Shown here: positions 35,604 to 47,981 of the stretch, piece by piece
Layout: every line of letters begins with the position of its first letter
Numbering within the stretch: position 1 is the stretch's first letter
Assembly (NCBI GenBank): GCA_037903355.1
Contig: JBAJFE010000055.1
Coordinates: 186,001 to 250,000, forward strand
Direction of reading: 5' to 3'
DNA length: 64,000 nucleotides
From: Trichuris trichiura
Lineage: Eukaryota; Nematoda; Enoplea; Trichinellida; Trichuridae
Notes under the pieces: generated by a model
Databases searched by the model: none
Told to the model about the DNA's origin: nothing
The model's input: only the letters and a program-made list of their open reading frames with translations
Made by a program: the position numbers and the translations under genes

Positions 35604-37384
35604 TCACAGGTAGACTAAACATACGCCAAAAAGATAAACGAATACCATGCCCACTGACAATATTGAATGAATGGTGAAAATGAAATTTTCCCATTCATGT
35701 CCATTCGCATCACCGGCGTCCACTAATACCATCTGCGCTGTAGGATCCTTTGCTTGTTCAAGCTTCCTCCAACCGTACATGTATCGGCCGACCATGTTGA
35801 CATAAAGGACGGCTCGATGCGGGGGCGGAGAATTATAGGCTCGTCTGGAGAGTGCCCAAAGGATCAACGTTTGCAGCAGACTAAACACTGTCATGGCGAC
35901 AGTGAAGTTGTAGAAGCAGTCTGGAAGAAAAAGTCTGTTTTGGAGTAACATTTCCTTGAGTATATATCCATTTTAACGGTTTTAGAGAAGCGACTATGCT
36001 AGAAAACGTCTGCGCTGTCGAAGCGTGATTATTTTTTTAAAAAAAAGTAATGAAATATTTTGGCTGTTTAAAAAAAAATTCTTTTCACATTAATTAACCT
36101 GACACGCTCAGGGATTAAGATGCAAATATACGCAGCGACCGTCGGGTTACCTATGCGTGAAGTGATTTAAGGTGAAAGCTGGTACTTACACACGGTTGGC
36201 AATTTGGAGGACAAGTTTAGGCTGGTATTAGATATTAAGGATTGGAAGGCGAATAGCTGAATGAACAAAGCGGCTATTTTCATGTAAACTTGAGTTTTCC
36301 ATTTGCCGGTCAACTGAGCGCATAGGAAAATGACCGCCGATACCGCCATGGGCAAGTTGAGCTCCGCACTGATTGCAGCGGAATTTCGAAGCACCGTAAC
36401 GCACGCTCGGATATATTCGTCCAGTTCTCCATTGCCACCGTTTGCCTTTTGCGGTATGAGCTCGATGCTTTCGAGCAGCCAAGCTGAGGGCAAATTTGCA
36501 TCCCCATTGCGGAGTATATCGCTAGGTCGAACTATTGTCCTCAGCTTTTGCCAGGGTTCCGCCCGAAAGTCAAAGCAACAACTCTGACGATCGTACGGAT
36601 ATCTATGCAGGTCATTGACGCAGCGGACATGCGGCACCCTAATAGACACCATTGTCGACACGTTTCCGTTGTTGCTGACAACCGCTTCCTTGTAGCTCAC
36701 TTTGGCGGATGGAGAAAACAGGTTTCTAAAAAAAAGCGCGCGGACCGCTAAAGCAAAACTGCTCCTGCTGGTTGTACCTTTTGTCTTTTGACATAAAGAG
36801 CGGACCCCAAAGTTGGTGGTGAATACTTAGTTTGGCGGGAAATGTGCGAAACGGCCATGTGTTCATGTCCCATCGAAGGCGTGAGTCCATCCAAGAAAGG
36901 GAAAATGCCACCTCCAAATCTGACGTATCAGTACTAGCTTCCTGCATATGCGAAGTTCATTCATTCTGTAGTAGCCCATTTAACAATGCCTACTGAAATA
37001 GATAATTGTTCAACTCCGACAGACGACATATAGATGGACGTTTTTCCATTGCTAGCACTTGGCGGCAATTCCATAGCGAGGGTTCCCTTGTACAAATCCG
37101 TCATCCAGGCGTTATTTTCAGTCACCATGCCAATAATGAGGGGTAGACAGAATATATAGCTTTGAGGGCTGGCTTTGGCGGTATCTATAAAACCTTACTT
37201 GAATATGTAGTCAGAGTTTATTTCGTAAAGTACAATTGAGCTTCTTGAGCGGTTCGCACACTTGCTCATAGGCGTGGAATAAGTTTGAAAGGAAGGGCAG
37301 CTCCGTATGCGACGCAAACTCCTGTCCGGCAAAGGTAAGGGTGGCGAAAAAAAAGATTGATACCGTGCTCTGTGGTAATTCCAT
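35604..37384 (-). CDS. cys-loop ligand-gated ion channel subunit (nicotinic-like, divergent)
   Basis: Five exons on the minus strand fit in frame: 37384-37234, 37184-36994, 36941-36778, 36725-36190 and 35920-35604, giving 452 residues, a normal subunit length. A signal peptide (STVSIFFFATLTFAG) is followed by the extracellular domain with WMDSRLRW and a canonical cys-loop: Cys204 and Cys218 with 13 residues between, including the YPYD motif. TM1 is about 287-307, TM2 315-334, TM3 350-371 and TM4 425-450, with a short TM3-TM4 loop of about 50 residues. Only one cysteine stands where agonist-binding alpha subunits have a CC pair, so it is a non-alpha or divergent type. The residue before TM2 is not the usual Glu. 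The N-terminal part before residue 82 is about 50 residues longer than normal, and the exon 1/2 junction (49-nt intron, GTACTT donor) is the weakest part of the model. Confidence 0.8.
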
Positions 37385-39759
37385 CTTTGCACTTGTCAAC
37401 CGCAGCGTAATCGACGATGTTGTACTACCTGAACTGGAAAGTTTTTAACCTACGTTCTGACATGCTCCAAATTGGGCAAGGCAATAATGAGGCCAGATTT
37501 TCTGACATAGTAAATGACGGCACGCGAAAAGTGCCTCTTCACCACACCGGGATAGGAGGGGGCACTTCTTTCGATCAACTTAGTCAACAGAGCGGCTCGT
37601 TACCGAACAGCGGCGAGAAAGAGAACGTCGAAATGGTTCACAAAATTAGGCCTAACCATTGGACACCTGTTTCTCTAAAACGTGTTCCTTTGCCCTGAGA
37701 GAACCGCTTAAAAATACCACTGATTTCGCCGACACGTGAGAAGAAGCACGTGCTTGTGCTCTTGCTTACGAAAACTTCAACATCGAAAACACGTCGTATA
37801 TCGACTACTTTGACTGAGGAATGAAAATATTGCGTACAACTCTCAAGCGTATTTGCATATACACATTAAGCATGGGATGCATTTTAATTTGCACATTGCA
37901 CAATTTTACGTAACCGCTGCAATTCCCCGAGCTCTTCTGACAAGTGCAGGCAGTAGATAAGGATGTTTATGCAAATATTTAGTTTTGTAGAACAGTGGAA
38001 AAATGCGGCATTTCCGTCCGTACGGAATGTCCTACGCGATTCGTCTTTTTCGATGCCTTAAGAAGTGTATGAATATGGCAAGCATCGTTGCAACTTGAAT
38101 CTCGAATATCAATTCACAAAGACTACTTGGTGAAGAGAAGTTTGCCCTCCTTTTGGATGATTGCAAAAAAAAATGCCCACTGCCCAGCTATGGAAGATAT
38201 GCTGTAATGGAATTGGGGAAAAGCATGATATCCTTACTGATCAAGGTTGATCCTTTTGCTGAAGGGACTGTTGATCCTTTGGGTTACACACCTGCCAGTG
38301 ATGAAAGTAGGAATTATTCGCTTCTAGGAAAAAAGAATATTACATCGATTTTACGAAAGCAAAGCAATATACCAAGTTAAGGTTAGGCGCTAAGCACAAT
38401 TGCACTCATAAGATAATGGGAAGCAACGATTGTGTTCAATTGGTTTGCGAAATTTAAATTGGAGAAGCTCAAGACCGGCTCGAGCTGGTAACGAAAGCCC
38501 GGAGGCCACTGCCAATAAATAAACTTTCCTTCGGAATCACACGACCGCTCAACTAGCCTTCGTGCCGCGTTTACCAAACAGAACAGCAAAGAGAAAAGAA
38601 AGTTGTTCGCGAAATTTTCTTTGCCAATCGCCGATGGCAAAAAACTAGTAAACTCTCGACAAAGTGAGAATATGGCCACCAAATGCCTGTCGGCTATATG
38701 AGAACAGCAATAACTGAATAATGGCTAACTGAATTTTCGAAACGGAAAATTCCATTACGCGGTTCTCGTTTTTCCTTGCCCGCGGGACTACTGCACGCGC
38801 AGCGGATGCATTTATTCAAAGTTCGCTACAACTACGTAATTTTTTTCTTGTTGGCAAGCAAGCAGACGCTCGATGCTTCTCCTTAAGTCCTTAGTTTCGA
38901 GGGTGTTTTCCAACGGGATAAAGTAGCGGCCAACCTTCGTACTTTACTTTTCCAGCGAATAGAAGCAGTTGAAGGTTGGTCAAGTGTATGGCCAATTGAC
39001 AGCCGGCGATTTTGAGAACAAAGTATGCAATAGACAGCAACGAAAATTTTTAACATTTCTTTATAGCAGTTGTTCAATCAGATGCAAACTATATATGGCA
39101 AAGTCGATTGAATATGATTGATGGGCATACAAACAACTTGCGTAGAAGCTGAAAGTGTTTAACTCTCGCAGCTCCCATTTTATTTCACATAAGACAATAC
39201 GGCCGTCCATGCTTGCGAGGCTAAGAAGAGAGCTAAGGGTGGGATTTTTAGATTTTTTGAATCCCCTTGCAGGCGGCGGCCCGTCAAATTGCGCCACTTA
39301 CCCAAATGATTTCACCAACGCAGTCAGGATGGATTGCGAAAGTTGAATCTGGAACAAGGACAAACTAACAGTCACGTAGTTTCTTGTTGGGTAATCATAT
39401 GCCGAACAGAAAACTAGTTGAATGAACCGCGTCACAGAAGGCACTTGAAAGGGGCAAAATCTCCGCTCCTTATCGATAAGTATTCACGGGCTGACCAAAA
39501 AGGGTCATTTACAATGAACGCGTAAAGGATCATATGGATTTCACTGAAATAACCATTTTAGGAAGTTGTAAGAAAGCCATTTTGGCTGGTTAATCAAACG
39601 CTGAAAGCACAGCTGGCTGCGCTATACAAATGTTCGGAAGCAAAAGTACGTCAACGCTAATGCACCGCGCAAGTCTGCGTTAATGCGTGTTTTCAATTAT
39701 TTCTCAAAGACTTGTTTTAAGGTTTGTTGTTTACTTGTTTTGAGGTACTTCGGTTAAAT
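37385..39759. other. intergenic, no assembled gene
   Basis: Several short minus-strand segments look exon-like. One is a 47-nt piece between a TTGTTCCAG acceptor and a GTAAGTGG donor near 39307-39353. Another, near 38812-38936, encodes a charged helix (TLETKDLRRSIERLL). A third, at 38383-38682, is a 99-codon frame. They could not be joined into one frame or recognised. Confidence 0.4.
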
Positions 39760-39982
39760 TACCGTATATTACCGCCTATAAGAACACCCCTCTACCTAAG
39801 TAATGGGTGGTAATAATTGGCACAGTTGGTACTTCCTAGGCTCGCGTTCGACTTATTAGTCCTATGGGCTGAACAGCAATTCTTGTAGTTCAACTAGACT
39901 CGCTAAGTGATTAACTGGGCCAATCATTACTACCCATTACTTAGGTAGAGGGGTGTTCTTATAGGCGGTAATATACGGTATT
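39758..39982. mobile_element. MITE with 62-bp terminal inverted repeats
   Basis: Arms 39760-39821 and 39919-39980 are reverse complements at about 60 of 62 positions. They run from TACCGTATATTACCGCC inward through the ACACCCCTCTACC block. If the outermost TA on each side is the target-site duplication, the element proper runs from CCGTATATT to AATATACGG, consistent with a Tc1/mariner-type non-autonomous element. The interior is about 97 bp and non-coding. Confidence 0.85.
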
Positions 39983-42441
39983 CATCCGCTTTTTTGACGC
40001 GAGCTTTTCCAAGTTGCCAAATGTTTTCATCGCATGCGAATGCAAAGTTTCTCTTTGAAGTCGAGTCTGCTTTTACGGAAAGCGCAACTGTGCAAGTTTT
40101 CCGGGCGTACAAACTTCTGCTCGCGTGACTGCGCGACTGCGACAATTTGTAAAAGCAGATAAAATCGACATTCAATTGTTACGTTCGCAACGTTATGAAT
40201 GAAAGCAGCCAACGCGGTTCCATTGGCAGAAAGACGGCGGTTTGTAATCACGTTTAACCGGACGGGAATTTTTGGAATAACGTACTTGTTATGTCAATTC
40301 CACTTAACGCCAAGGAGGGATGAACAGATATTACTCCCTATAGCTCCGTTGCTCAAATTAAGCAACGGAAAACTGTTGCTTCTTATCAAGAAAACGTTAC
40401 GATTGCATGAAGTCTACTATGGCATAGTCTGCTAAACGATTTGTTTCTCGTTTGCTAAGCCCGCAATTACAACACTTAACGCTGCTTTTTGTATTGATTT
40501 TAAGAAAAAAACTTGTTGCATAGTTTAAAAAAACAAACTATGTTATTTCGATTTTTTTCGTCGAAGTTCAGCTGGCACATTCGAACCTTTTAACAAGCTG
40601 AGCCTGAGAATCAGTTATATACTCTAATTTCGAAGTACAGTAGGCTCGGTTACATGAATTAATTGCTTCAAGAGCAAAATAGGATAACGGAAATTCAAAT
40701 GCCATAATAACGTGTCCCGTTGGTCAGGTTTTTCTGCTATTTTTGCTTTTATTTCTCGCATAGCGAATTAATGACTGAATGTTAGTATTCCGCGTTTGCT
40801 TGTTAATGTTCTTATCCTCATCGGTGAACAACAGAAAAAATTAACCATTAAGCAATTCGGTGGCCCTCAGGAAAGATTAAGCAATCAGCCGTCAAAACCT
40901 ACGCGTCAAACCGTTAGCGTCAAAACGTGTACGTCAAAACTTTAGTGTCGAAGCTTTAACGCCAAAACGTACTGCCCACATCCAATAAGCATAATATCAT
41001 GGTGACCTCAAGACGATTCGATTCCCGTTTAGAAAGCCTGCAGTTACAAAGCTTAAAGCAGTTTGTTACATTGGTTTGAAGTACAGAACTTATTATGCAA
41101 CTAAGAATACAATGGGAATTCTATCTCAGTTTGGAGGACGAGTTCGGATGACATATTTGAATATTTTAGCAGTCTGAGCGTGAGAATCATTTATCGATTC
41201 AAATTTCAAAATTTTTTAGGCTGCGTTACGTCAAATAATTACTGCACAGATGGATTATCCTAAGCGGGAGAATCTGCTTCGATTCATTCGCCATGCTTTT
41301 ATGCACTAATCATTTGCAAAACAAGGAGCACTCGAAAGCGACTAAATTGGCCATTGTTAAAACTGCGACGCTGCGTAGTAGTGCCAACGCAAGAAAGACA
41401 TAACGCCTGACAAAACCGCTTTTACTGCGAATTGTACTTCCTATCTGCGTTCCTTCACGAAATGGTCTGCCACATCGGCGTTACTGCAGAATAGATTACA
41501 CATTTTTTTAAAAGTCGTATGAAGTTGTAGTTTAGTTCAAGCCATTTCCGAAAGTTGTAAGTGTAGGGCACAGCCCACCTGCAAATTTTTTAAAAGAACC
41601 TGAGGGTCAAGAGTACGATAATACAGTCTCTTTTTCCTTCCTTTTTAGGACAGATAGTCTCAGTAAACTAGTAGTTGCCTACAGTAAGCTTTAAATAATC
41701 ACAGAGCTGAAGGCGGACAGCTTTTTTCAATAAAAAATGCAACCCTTTAATGCGCTGCTGAACACGAAAAGAATTTCGCGGTTTTCAGGAAGTTTATCAC
41801 AGCTGCAAGCCAATAAAAACATTAAAATTAGCGTAAAAAAACAAAACCAAAATTTTCCACCGCTTTTAAGGCAAAATGCTTCGTACAGCGGGTGCAATTA
41901 TTTTAGTGATTTACAGGTTGTCTTCCTACGGTATCGTACGAAAATTTAATAAGTCACCTACAGAAGAAAACTCTCAAACATAGTCTTTAACAGCTAAGCA
42001 GACAAAATTCGGCGCTTAAATGTTTCGGGAAAAGTTTGGGAAAGCTATTGAACCTCAAAGCCACATTTTCATTGATTTCAAATGTTTTGATAAGAGGCTT
42101 ACAGAAAAGCCAATCAATGTAATGCTGGTAGGATCAAATTGATTCAATGGTTTTGTTCCTTTCCGCGCAACGTTCCATTCTTCAAAAAAACGTAACAAGA
42201 GCGAGAAGCTTCACTCAATTGCAGACCGCAAAACAAGAGATGACTTACAAGTGGCAGCATTTGCGAAATCATAAAAGAACTGGCGGTTGATTTAAAGGAC
42301 TTTGCGAGATAGAGGCTATAGTTGACCTTGTAATACAATTATAGATGAGCAGTATTGACGAATATCAACTCTGGCTTTGACATAAGTGAAAGCAAGGTCA
42401 CTTTCGTCCACTTCTACCGATCAAAGGCGGGAAGCGATATT
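39983..42441. other. intergenic, no gene recognised
   Basis: Only short open frames. It contains the degenerate GTCAAAAC repeat at 40889-40972 and nothing else of note. Confidence 0.5.
40889..40972 (+). repeat. degenerate GTCAAAAC tandem repeat
   Basis: Five to six diverged copies of (C)GTCAAAAC/GTCGAAGC at about 14-17-nt spacing. It is similar in theme to the GTCGAAAC/CTTTCGAC tract near 47.9 kb. Confidence 0.6.
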
Positions 42442-43104
42442 TTATGATTCATGTAATTTCTGTGTAGGATTATTGTTGTCAGTTGCTTTTGATTGGAGCT
42501 TAACCGCTGGTTGCCAAGCCGTGCCAAGTTTTGTTGCGAAAACCATGGTAAAAACATGAATTTGAAATGCAATCGTAAAAAAGATGTACCATAACACCAC
42601 AACAGGAAATCCATGAAAGTACTCTTCCGCTTGACCATGTTTGGCGTAGTGCATAAGTTGAGAAACATTCAGACCGGCAGCTACGGTTATCGGCATTAGT
42701 CCAAGAAAAAGTATGAGAAAGTAGGCCCGCCGTATACGAACAAAGTCGTTCTTCGGTATTGACGCCATTGCAGTTAACACAGCCACAAAACTACACAACC
42801 ACCAATATTCCCAAAAATTGACCGACGGTAACTGAATATGAGAGAGAAAATCTGGACAGAGCGACAACCTCTGCAAAGTTTCAATGAAGACTTTAGCAGC
42901 AACAAGTAACAACAACAAGCCATGCATAATAAGCGTAATTTTCAAGCGGTATTTGTTGACAGCACTGAAAAAAAGACAACGTACAAGCTGTTAGTCAAAC
43001 CAGTTTAGCGCTCACCTATCCCTATAATGGGAGGCGACCCGTTGCCGATGCCGATAGTCCGAACCATCTGTACCAACAGCCCGAGGCCCATATCTCGATG
43101 CCAT
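42442..43104 (-). CDS. jagn: Jagunal family ER membrane protein
   Basis: Two minus-strand exons, 43104-43016 and 42964-42442, join in frame for 203 residues. The 51-nt intron has GTGAGC and TTTTTTCAG ends. The N-terminus [20 protein letters not shown] is almost the Jagunal signature known from human JAGN1. The rest has the family's four hydrophobic segments and the loop around [16 protein letters not shown], followed by QIHVF. Human JAGN1 is 183 residues; the extra length is a hydrophilic Asn/Lys-rich tail. Jagunal is a multi-pass endoplasmic reticulum protein needed for ER organisation and early secretory traffic. In flies it acts in oocyte vesicular traffic, and in mammals in neutrophil granules. 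It lies head-to-head with the DUS1 gene, with 1.2 kb between the start codons. Confidence 0.93.
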
Positions 43105-44279
43105 CAATGCGGAAAAGCTAAAATTAATTATTCGACTAGCATAATTCATTGAGGGATATAATAAATAAGCAGACTTGAAAAAGCCGGCTACGTTTGTCAT
43201 AACAGCGGAGCGTGAAAGCGCTTTAACTAACGATGGCAAGTAAGCCTATTCGATGGCTGGCTTATGGAGAGCATTCTCAATAAGGGACTGCTCGAAGGAC
43301 GAACGCAAATATCTGTATACTACTAATATTCAGAATGTCACACTCTGCTGAAGCAGAAATAAAGATTAATAAAAAAAATAAACGGGCTGTGAACGATAAA
43401 ACATGCTTGCAAACATATATTATTACGAACCCAAGCATCTACGCGACAAATACATATTCACACTAAAAGGGATGTAAGCCTTCGATATACGTTACAGTAA
43501 GATAAACAATGTTTTCAGGTAAGAATAACAAATGAAAATATCGTCGCCGGTTTCCTCGCAGCTCGTTTGCGCAACGCTTAATAGCAATGCAATTTTGTAA
43601 ATAAAAATTGTTTTTGACAATGCGTTTTTTGTACCCTAAGCGCTCGGATTAGGTAGTGTGCCAAAATGAAAATTGATTTTGCACCTAGCAGTGCCAGGGA
43701 CCTCATAAACTATACAATGCTGATTGTTTGTCGGAAGTACCGCCGAAGTGTGCGACTTCCGACAAACAATGCGAAAGCGCAATTCCGTTTTTCATCGAAT
43801 GGATTAGTAAACATTAAATGCCTAAACCGATGCGGCATGGGAGTTCAAAGTACTTTAGGCTTTGCGTAATAAAATGTTTTCTAGGCTGTGTACTCAATTT
43901 AGTTGAACGCTCGCATCTAAATCTTTTTTCCTTAAAAGTAGACTTCTATAGTTCAGTAATAAGAAAATCAATTATGTGCGCACGTCTCCATACGCTACTA
44001 TTATTAGCTAAGGTTTTGCTTGCGAAAAAAACGCATCGATTAATTTAGGTTAGCATTTATAATGAGGTTCAAAAAATATAACCTACATTCTTATTTTACT
44101 GTAGTTAAGTACTGCGGTCGAGTTGGGTGGCCTGGTAAGTGATCGGCTTGTAAAGTTATTTCGGCTAGCTTCAGTTCATGATTTTTCAATTGTCAGGTTT
44201 TTACCGCGAACGCTATAAAAACTGCATCCATAAAATCGTTGACTTTTCCTACCTCGTCCATTACGAACTGCTTCGCCGA
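43105..44279. promoter_or_regulatory. divergent intergenic region between Jagunal and DUS1
   Basis: This 1.2-kb region must contain the 5' leaders and promoters of both outward-facing genes. It includes a 16-bp perfect stem (43723-43738 / 43755-43770, 16-nt loop) and a TATAAAAA-like word at 44213. The acceptor-like CAATTGTCAG at about 44206 suggests an upstream DUS1 leader exon. Open frames here were not recognised. Confidence 0.4.
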
Positions 44280-46891
44280 ATGGATGCCCAAAATCCGCGG
44301 TCGCTCTATGATCGCCTCGGAAAACCCCGGTTTGTTGTGGCGCCAATGGTCAATCAAAGGTACTTGACAAATTTGTTTTTGCAGTCTTAACTTTCACTCG
44401 TTTTTGAGCTGTCGTGGAAGTTTCAGAATTTCTTAAAGTGCCGACAGTTTTTATTTCTAGCGAACTACCGTGGCGTATGTTGTGTAGACGGCACGGAGCC
44501 GACCTGTGCTATTCGCCCATGTTCCATGCTTTGCTTTTCGCTCAGCAGAGCGCCTATCGAGCTGAAAATTTCGTGACGTGTCCCGAAGATCGTCCTTTGA
44601 TTGTTCAGGTCAGTCCCGTATTAGAACTGAGTTCCTCAATCTCATACGAGCTTCCAGGTTCTATTTTTTATTTGTTTGTTTCTTCGTTTGGCTTTATCTT
44701 TCCAACACTCCGCAAAACTAAGTATCGACACTTAATTCTTTGTTTAACATTTGCGTATGCTATCCAGGTGAATAATTTGAACGTAGCGTTGCTTTGGTAG
44801 CAGCCTGTATGAGTAGTAAACATTTGAGAACACGTATCCCAGAAAGACGATTAGTTCTGGGCGGAACTCGCCTGTACCTTTCCGGAGACAAACACGAGGA
44901 AGAATTCTATCGCTCACAGTTATAGAAGCATCTAAGACTGATATATTTTTTGTTCTCAGCTTGGTTGGTTCCTTTTTTCGCACTGAAATTAAAGTTGTTT
45001 TGAAATAGTCGTAATTTAATGCGTTTTGGCAACTGCAAATCGTATTAGTAGAGCTATTTGCGAGTCTATTAACTTTTAGAGCCGAAGAATAAAGACCGTA
45101 TTTCCATAGGTGGTCCATTGATACCAGCGCGCTTATGATTTTACGAACTCGGGTTACTGTAGTCCATGTACTTGCTTTTCGTTGATGGAATTTTTAGTTT
45201 GTAAAAGTTCATTCTTTCTACCAATTTTCAGTGAAAAAATATTGTACGCAAGTGGCGCATTAATCGCAAAAACTATCCAAGCTATAGCCTTCGGTACGAA
45301 GGAATAATCATGCAGTTAGTGGCATACTCATTTTAGCGTCTATGCGCGCTTCTTTTTTAAGTTTTGCGCCAATGATACCGAAGTGCTGCTTCAATCCAGC
45401 GAGCTGGTGATACCATACTGCGACGCGGTGGATATCAATCTGGGTTGTCCGCAAACAATTGCCAAAAAAGGTCGATACGGTGCCTTTCTGCAAGACGACT
45501 GGACCTTGATTAGCTCCATGAGTAACCTCTACTTTTAAGTTGGTACTTTTTCTTATTATTCAACTCTTCTTCAGTCAAAAGATTGAAAAGCTTATCAATT
45601 CCGGTCACGTGCAAAGTTCGCGTCTTTGATGACGTGTCAAAAACTGTCGCCTATGCTCAAATGCTTGAAAAGTCTGGTTGCGAAGTGAGAATTTTCACAT
45701 TATAAAAAAAGTCATAAGCGGCGGCATTTTACAATTTTCCTAAGCCGTTTTCTCGCGTCGTTACTTACGTCAAAAACAATCCTTTTAAAGTCAAGTATTC
45801 CGCTTTTGTACTCATTTTTTTGCGTTAATACTGACAGTATTCAAAGTTGCAAATTGCGTTAAAAGCAAGCGCTTTTCTGTCAGCAGTATTAATACTTCAC
45901 CGTTTTAGCTTTTGACGGTTCACGGAAGAACCCGTGAGCAGAAGGGTAGCAACACCGGTACAGCAAGTTGGGAAAAGATCGCAGCCGTTAAGTACGAACG
46001 CTTTCGTTTTCCGCTGCATTTGCATAAATTGAAATTTTCAGAAAATCCGTACGCATACCTGTATTTTCCAACGGCAATATATTGCGCTTTGGAGACATAC
46101 AGCGTTGTTTCGATGCGACCAACGCGGACGGAGTGATGTCTGCTGGTTGTTTCGACGGCGTTTGAATAGTTTAAAGTGTCCATTGTTTTTCTTGCGTTTT
46201 AGAGGGTAATTTGTGCAATCCGTACTTGTTCGAAAATCGCATTCCGCCCGTTTGGGAACCGGCCTTAGAGTACCTGGACATCGTGCGCTCTTATCCTTGT
46301 TCCATTTCTTCCGTTCGAGGTCACATTTTCAAGTTGTGCCATAAAAGGTACGAAATGTCTTTGCAAATTATTAATGCTTTTCAATATCATCTAAACTTGT
46401 AGTATATACGCTGATACAACGTTGCGCGATGGCTTGGGCACCGCCGAAACGTGGAATGAATTTCGTGACGTCATCTCTGAGTTTAAGAGTCGTTTCGAGG
46501 TGGTAAAACTTTTTAAAAATTAAATACTTTAGTTCTACCTTCTTTCATACTTGCAGCCGTTCGCGACTGGCGCCATTCCTGTCCCTATTTTACCTCATTG
46601 GTACTGCCAGCCGGACTTTCATGATTCAAATGAAGGCTGTATCGAAAAGACTGACGCGAAAGAGGAATTGGCGCGCCTAAGGGAAGCAAAGAAAGCTGAA
46701 ATTCAGAAATACGCTATTTTGAATGGTCTATCTCTGCTCAAGGCTAAAAAGATGCTCAAGAAAACAGCAGTTCGCGAAAAAAGGTCGCAGCCTACCAAAG
46801 TTTGCATATGCGGAAATTCTTCAGTAAGCTTACGCTTTCAAGTTTAATTTATTAATACAACAGGGGCAACAAGCATTTGCTCTTGACGCGT
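44280..46891 (+). CDS. dus1l: tRNA-dihydrouridine synthase, Dus1 type
   Basis: Nine exons join in frame: 44280-44359, 44461-44608, 45362-45521, 45575-45684, 45909-45991, 46042-46145, 46203-46347, 46403-46499 and 46557-46823 (398 codons). A short tail exon probably starts near 46862. The enzyme reduces uridines at positions 16/17 of the D-loop of tRNA using FMN and NAD(P)H. Visible hallmarks are the flavin-binding APMV at residues 21-24, the catalytic Cys105 in [21 protein letters not shown] and the FSNGNI motif, in the order of human DUS1L. The C-terminal region is a Lys/Glu-rich helix ending at CICGNSS. The long cysteine-cluster tail of the human enzyme is not seen, so the protein is shorter (about 410 versus 473 residues). 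The start at 44280 was chosen from its distance to APMV; an upstream in-frame extension is open. Confidence 0.92.
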
Positions 46892-47551
46892 AACTCTTAC
46901 GAATACGAACTAAAATAGGAAACTCAAGTTCGGTTTGCTTGGTTTCGGGATTCATGTTTTTTAGCTGACCAGTTGCGTACGCGAAATGTGCGGTCCGTGT
47001 TGTCGGCTTTTCAAAGCAAATGGAATTCCGTGCTTTGGTAAGATGTCTTCTCATCAGCCACACGGCAAAACGTAGTTTTTACTTGTGCCATATTGGATAA
47101 GGGTTAATGAAATTGTCGTTTTAACTAAGAATAACTTGCATACACTTATGCTTAACTTGGAAGTTGCGAACAATATGCCATCACTATGTATTAGGGGCAA
47201 CGAAATTTATTAACTTTTGAAATAGCAAACGAATCATGTTTTGTGTTGTGGGTACATCAAAAGCTGCGGCTAAAATCTTATCTTATTTTCCATGTATAAA
47301 TGTAATTATTTCAGGGCATGGTTGACTCGTCACTGTCAGCTGCTATATTCTGGGCACAAATCACTTAATCCGTGGTAAGTTTGTTGTGACTTTTTTGAGC
47401 GCTTTCCTATAGACATACCGTGTAAAAACAAGCATGTACAATTTACGTTATCTCTTCAGAGGGCAGCAGCGAGTTGGACCAAAAGTGTACGCGTTGTAGT
47501 TGCCTTTCTAATGCCTACGGTTCAGGACCAATGTTGCTTTTCCTTGAGGGG

Positions 47552-47684
47552 TTCTAAGCATTGATTGGCGGAATTATGTATAAGAGCAAATGTTTTTTAT
47601 TCTAAATTTTTTTTCTAAAATTTTGGAAGAAAAAATATTTGTTCTTATTCATAATTCCGCCAGTCAACGTTTGTGAATTCTAAA
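47552..47684. repeat. imperfect inverted repeat
   Basis: Arms of about 50 nt (47552-47605 and 47632-47684) are diverged reverse complements. The best block is GGCGGAATTATG against CATAATTCCGCC. The centre is A/T-rich. Confidence 0.65.
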
Positions 47685-47905
47685 TTTTCCTATTTTCTGC
47701 GGAAATACCGCAAAAAAATTTGAAAGCACCCGTTGAGAAGAAAAGAAAAAAGAAGAGCAAATGTTGACTTCATAATTTAATCATTTTCGGAGGGTGATAC
47801 AACAGGACTGTATGTCTAACAACATGTTTAAAGGTTGTTATTATTATATGCAGTAATGCCGGTGATGGTCATAAAAGTGCAAGTCGAAACGCCGAATAAT
47901 CAAAA

Positions 47906-47981
47906 TGTCGAATGGTCGAAGTATCCAAAGTCAAAATGCCTAAAGTTATTTTATGACTTTGGATACTTCGACCATTCGACA
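47906..47981. repeat. 28-bp perfect hairpin in a GTCGAA/TTCGAC tract
   Basis: Arms 47906-47933 and 47954-47981 are exact reverse complements with a 20-nt loop. Surrounding sequence (about 47880-48060) is full of GTCGAAA on the left and CTTTCGAC on the right, so the hairpin sits at the centre of a larger mirror-like degenerate repeat. Confidence 0.85.

Noticed and set aside
38383..39353. Possible additional minus-strand membrane or coiled-coil gene
   Set aside because: Individual pieces look exon-like, but no combination of donors, acceptors and phases gave a continuous protein, and none was recognised.
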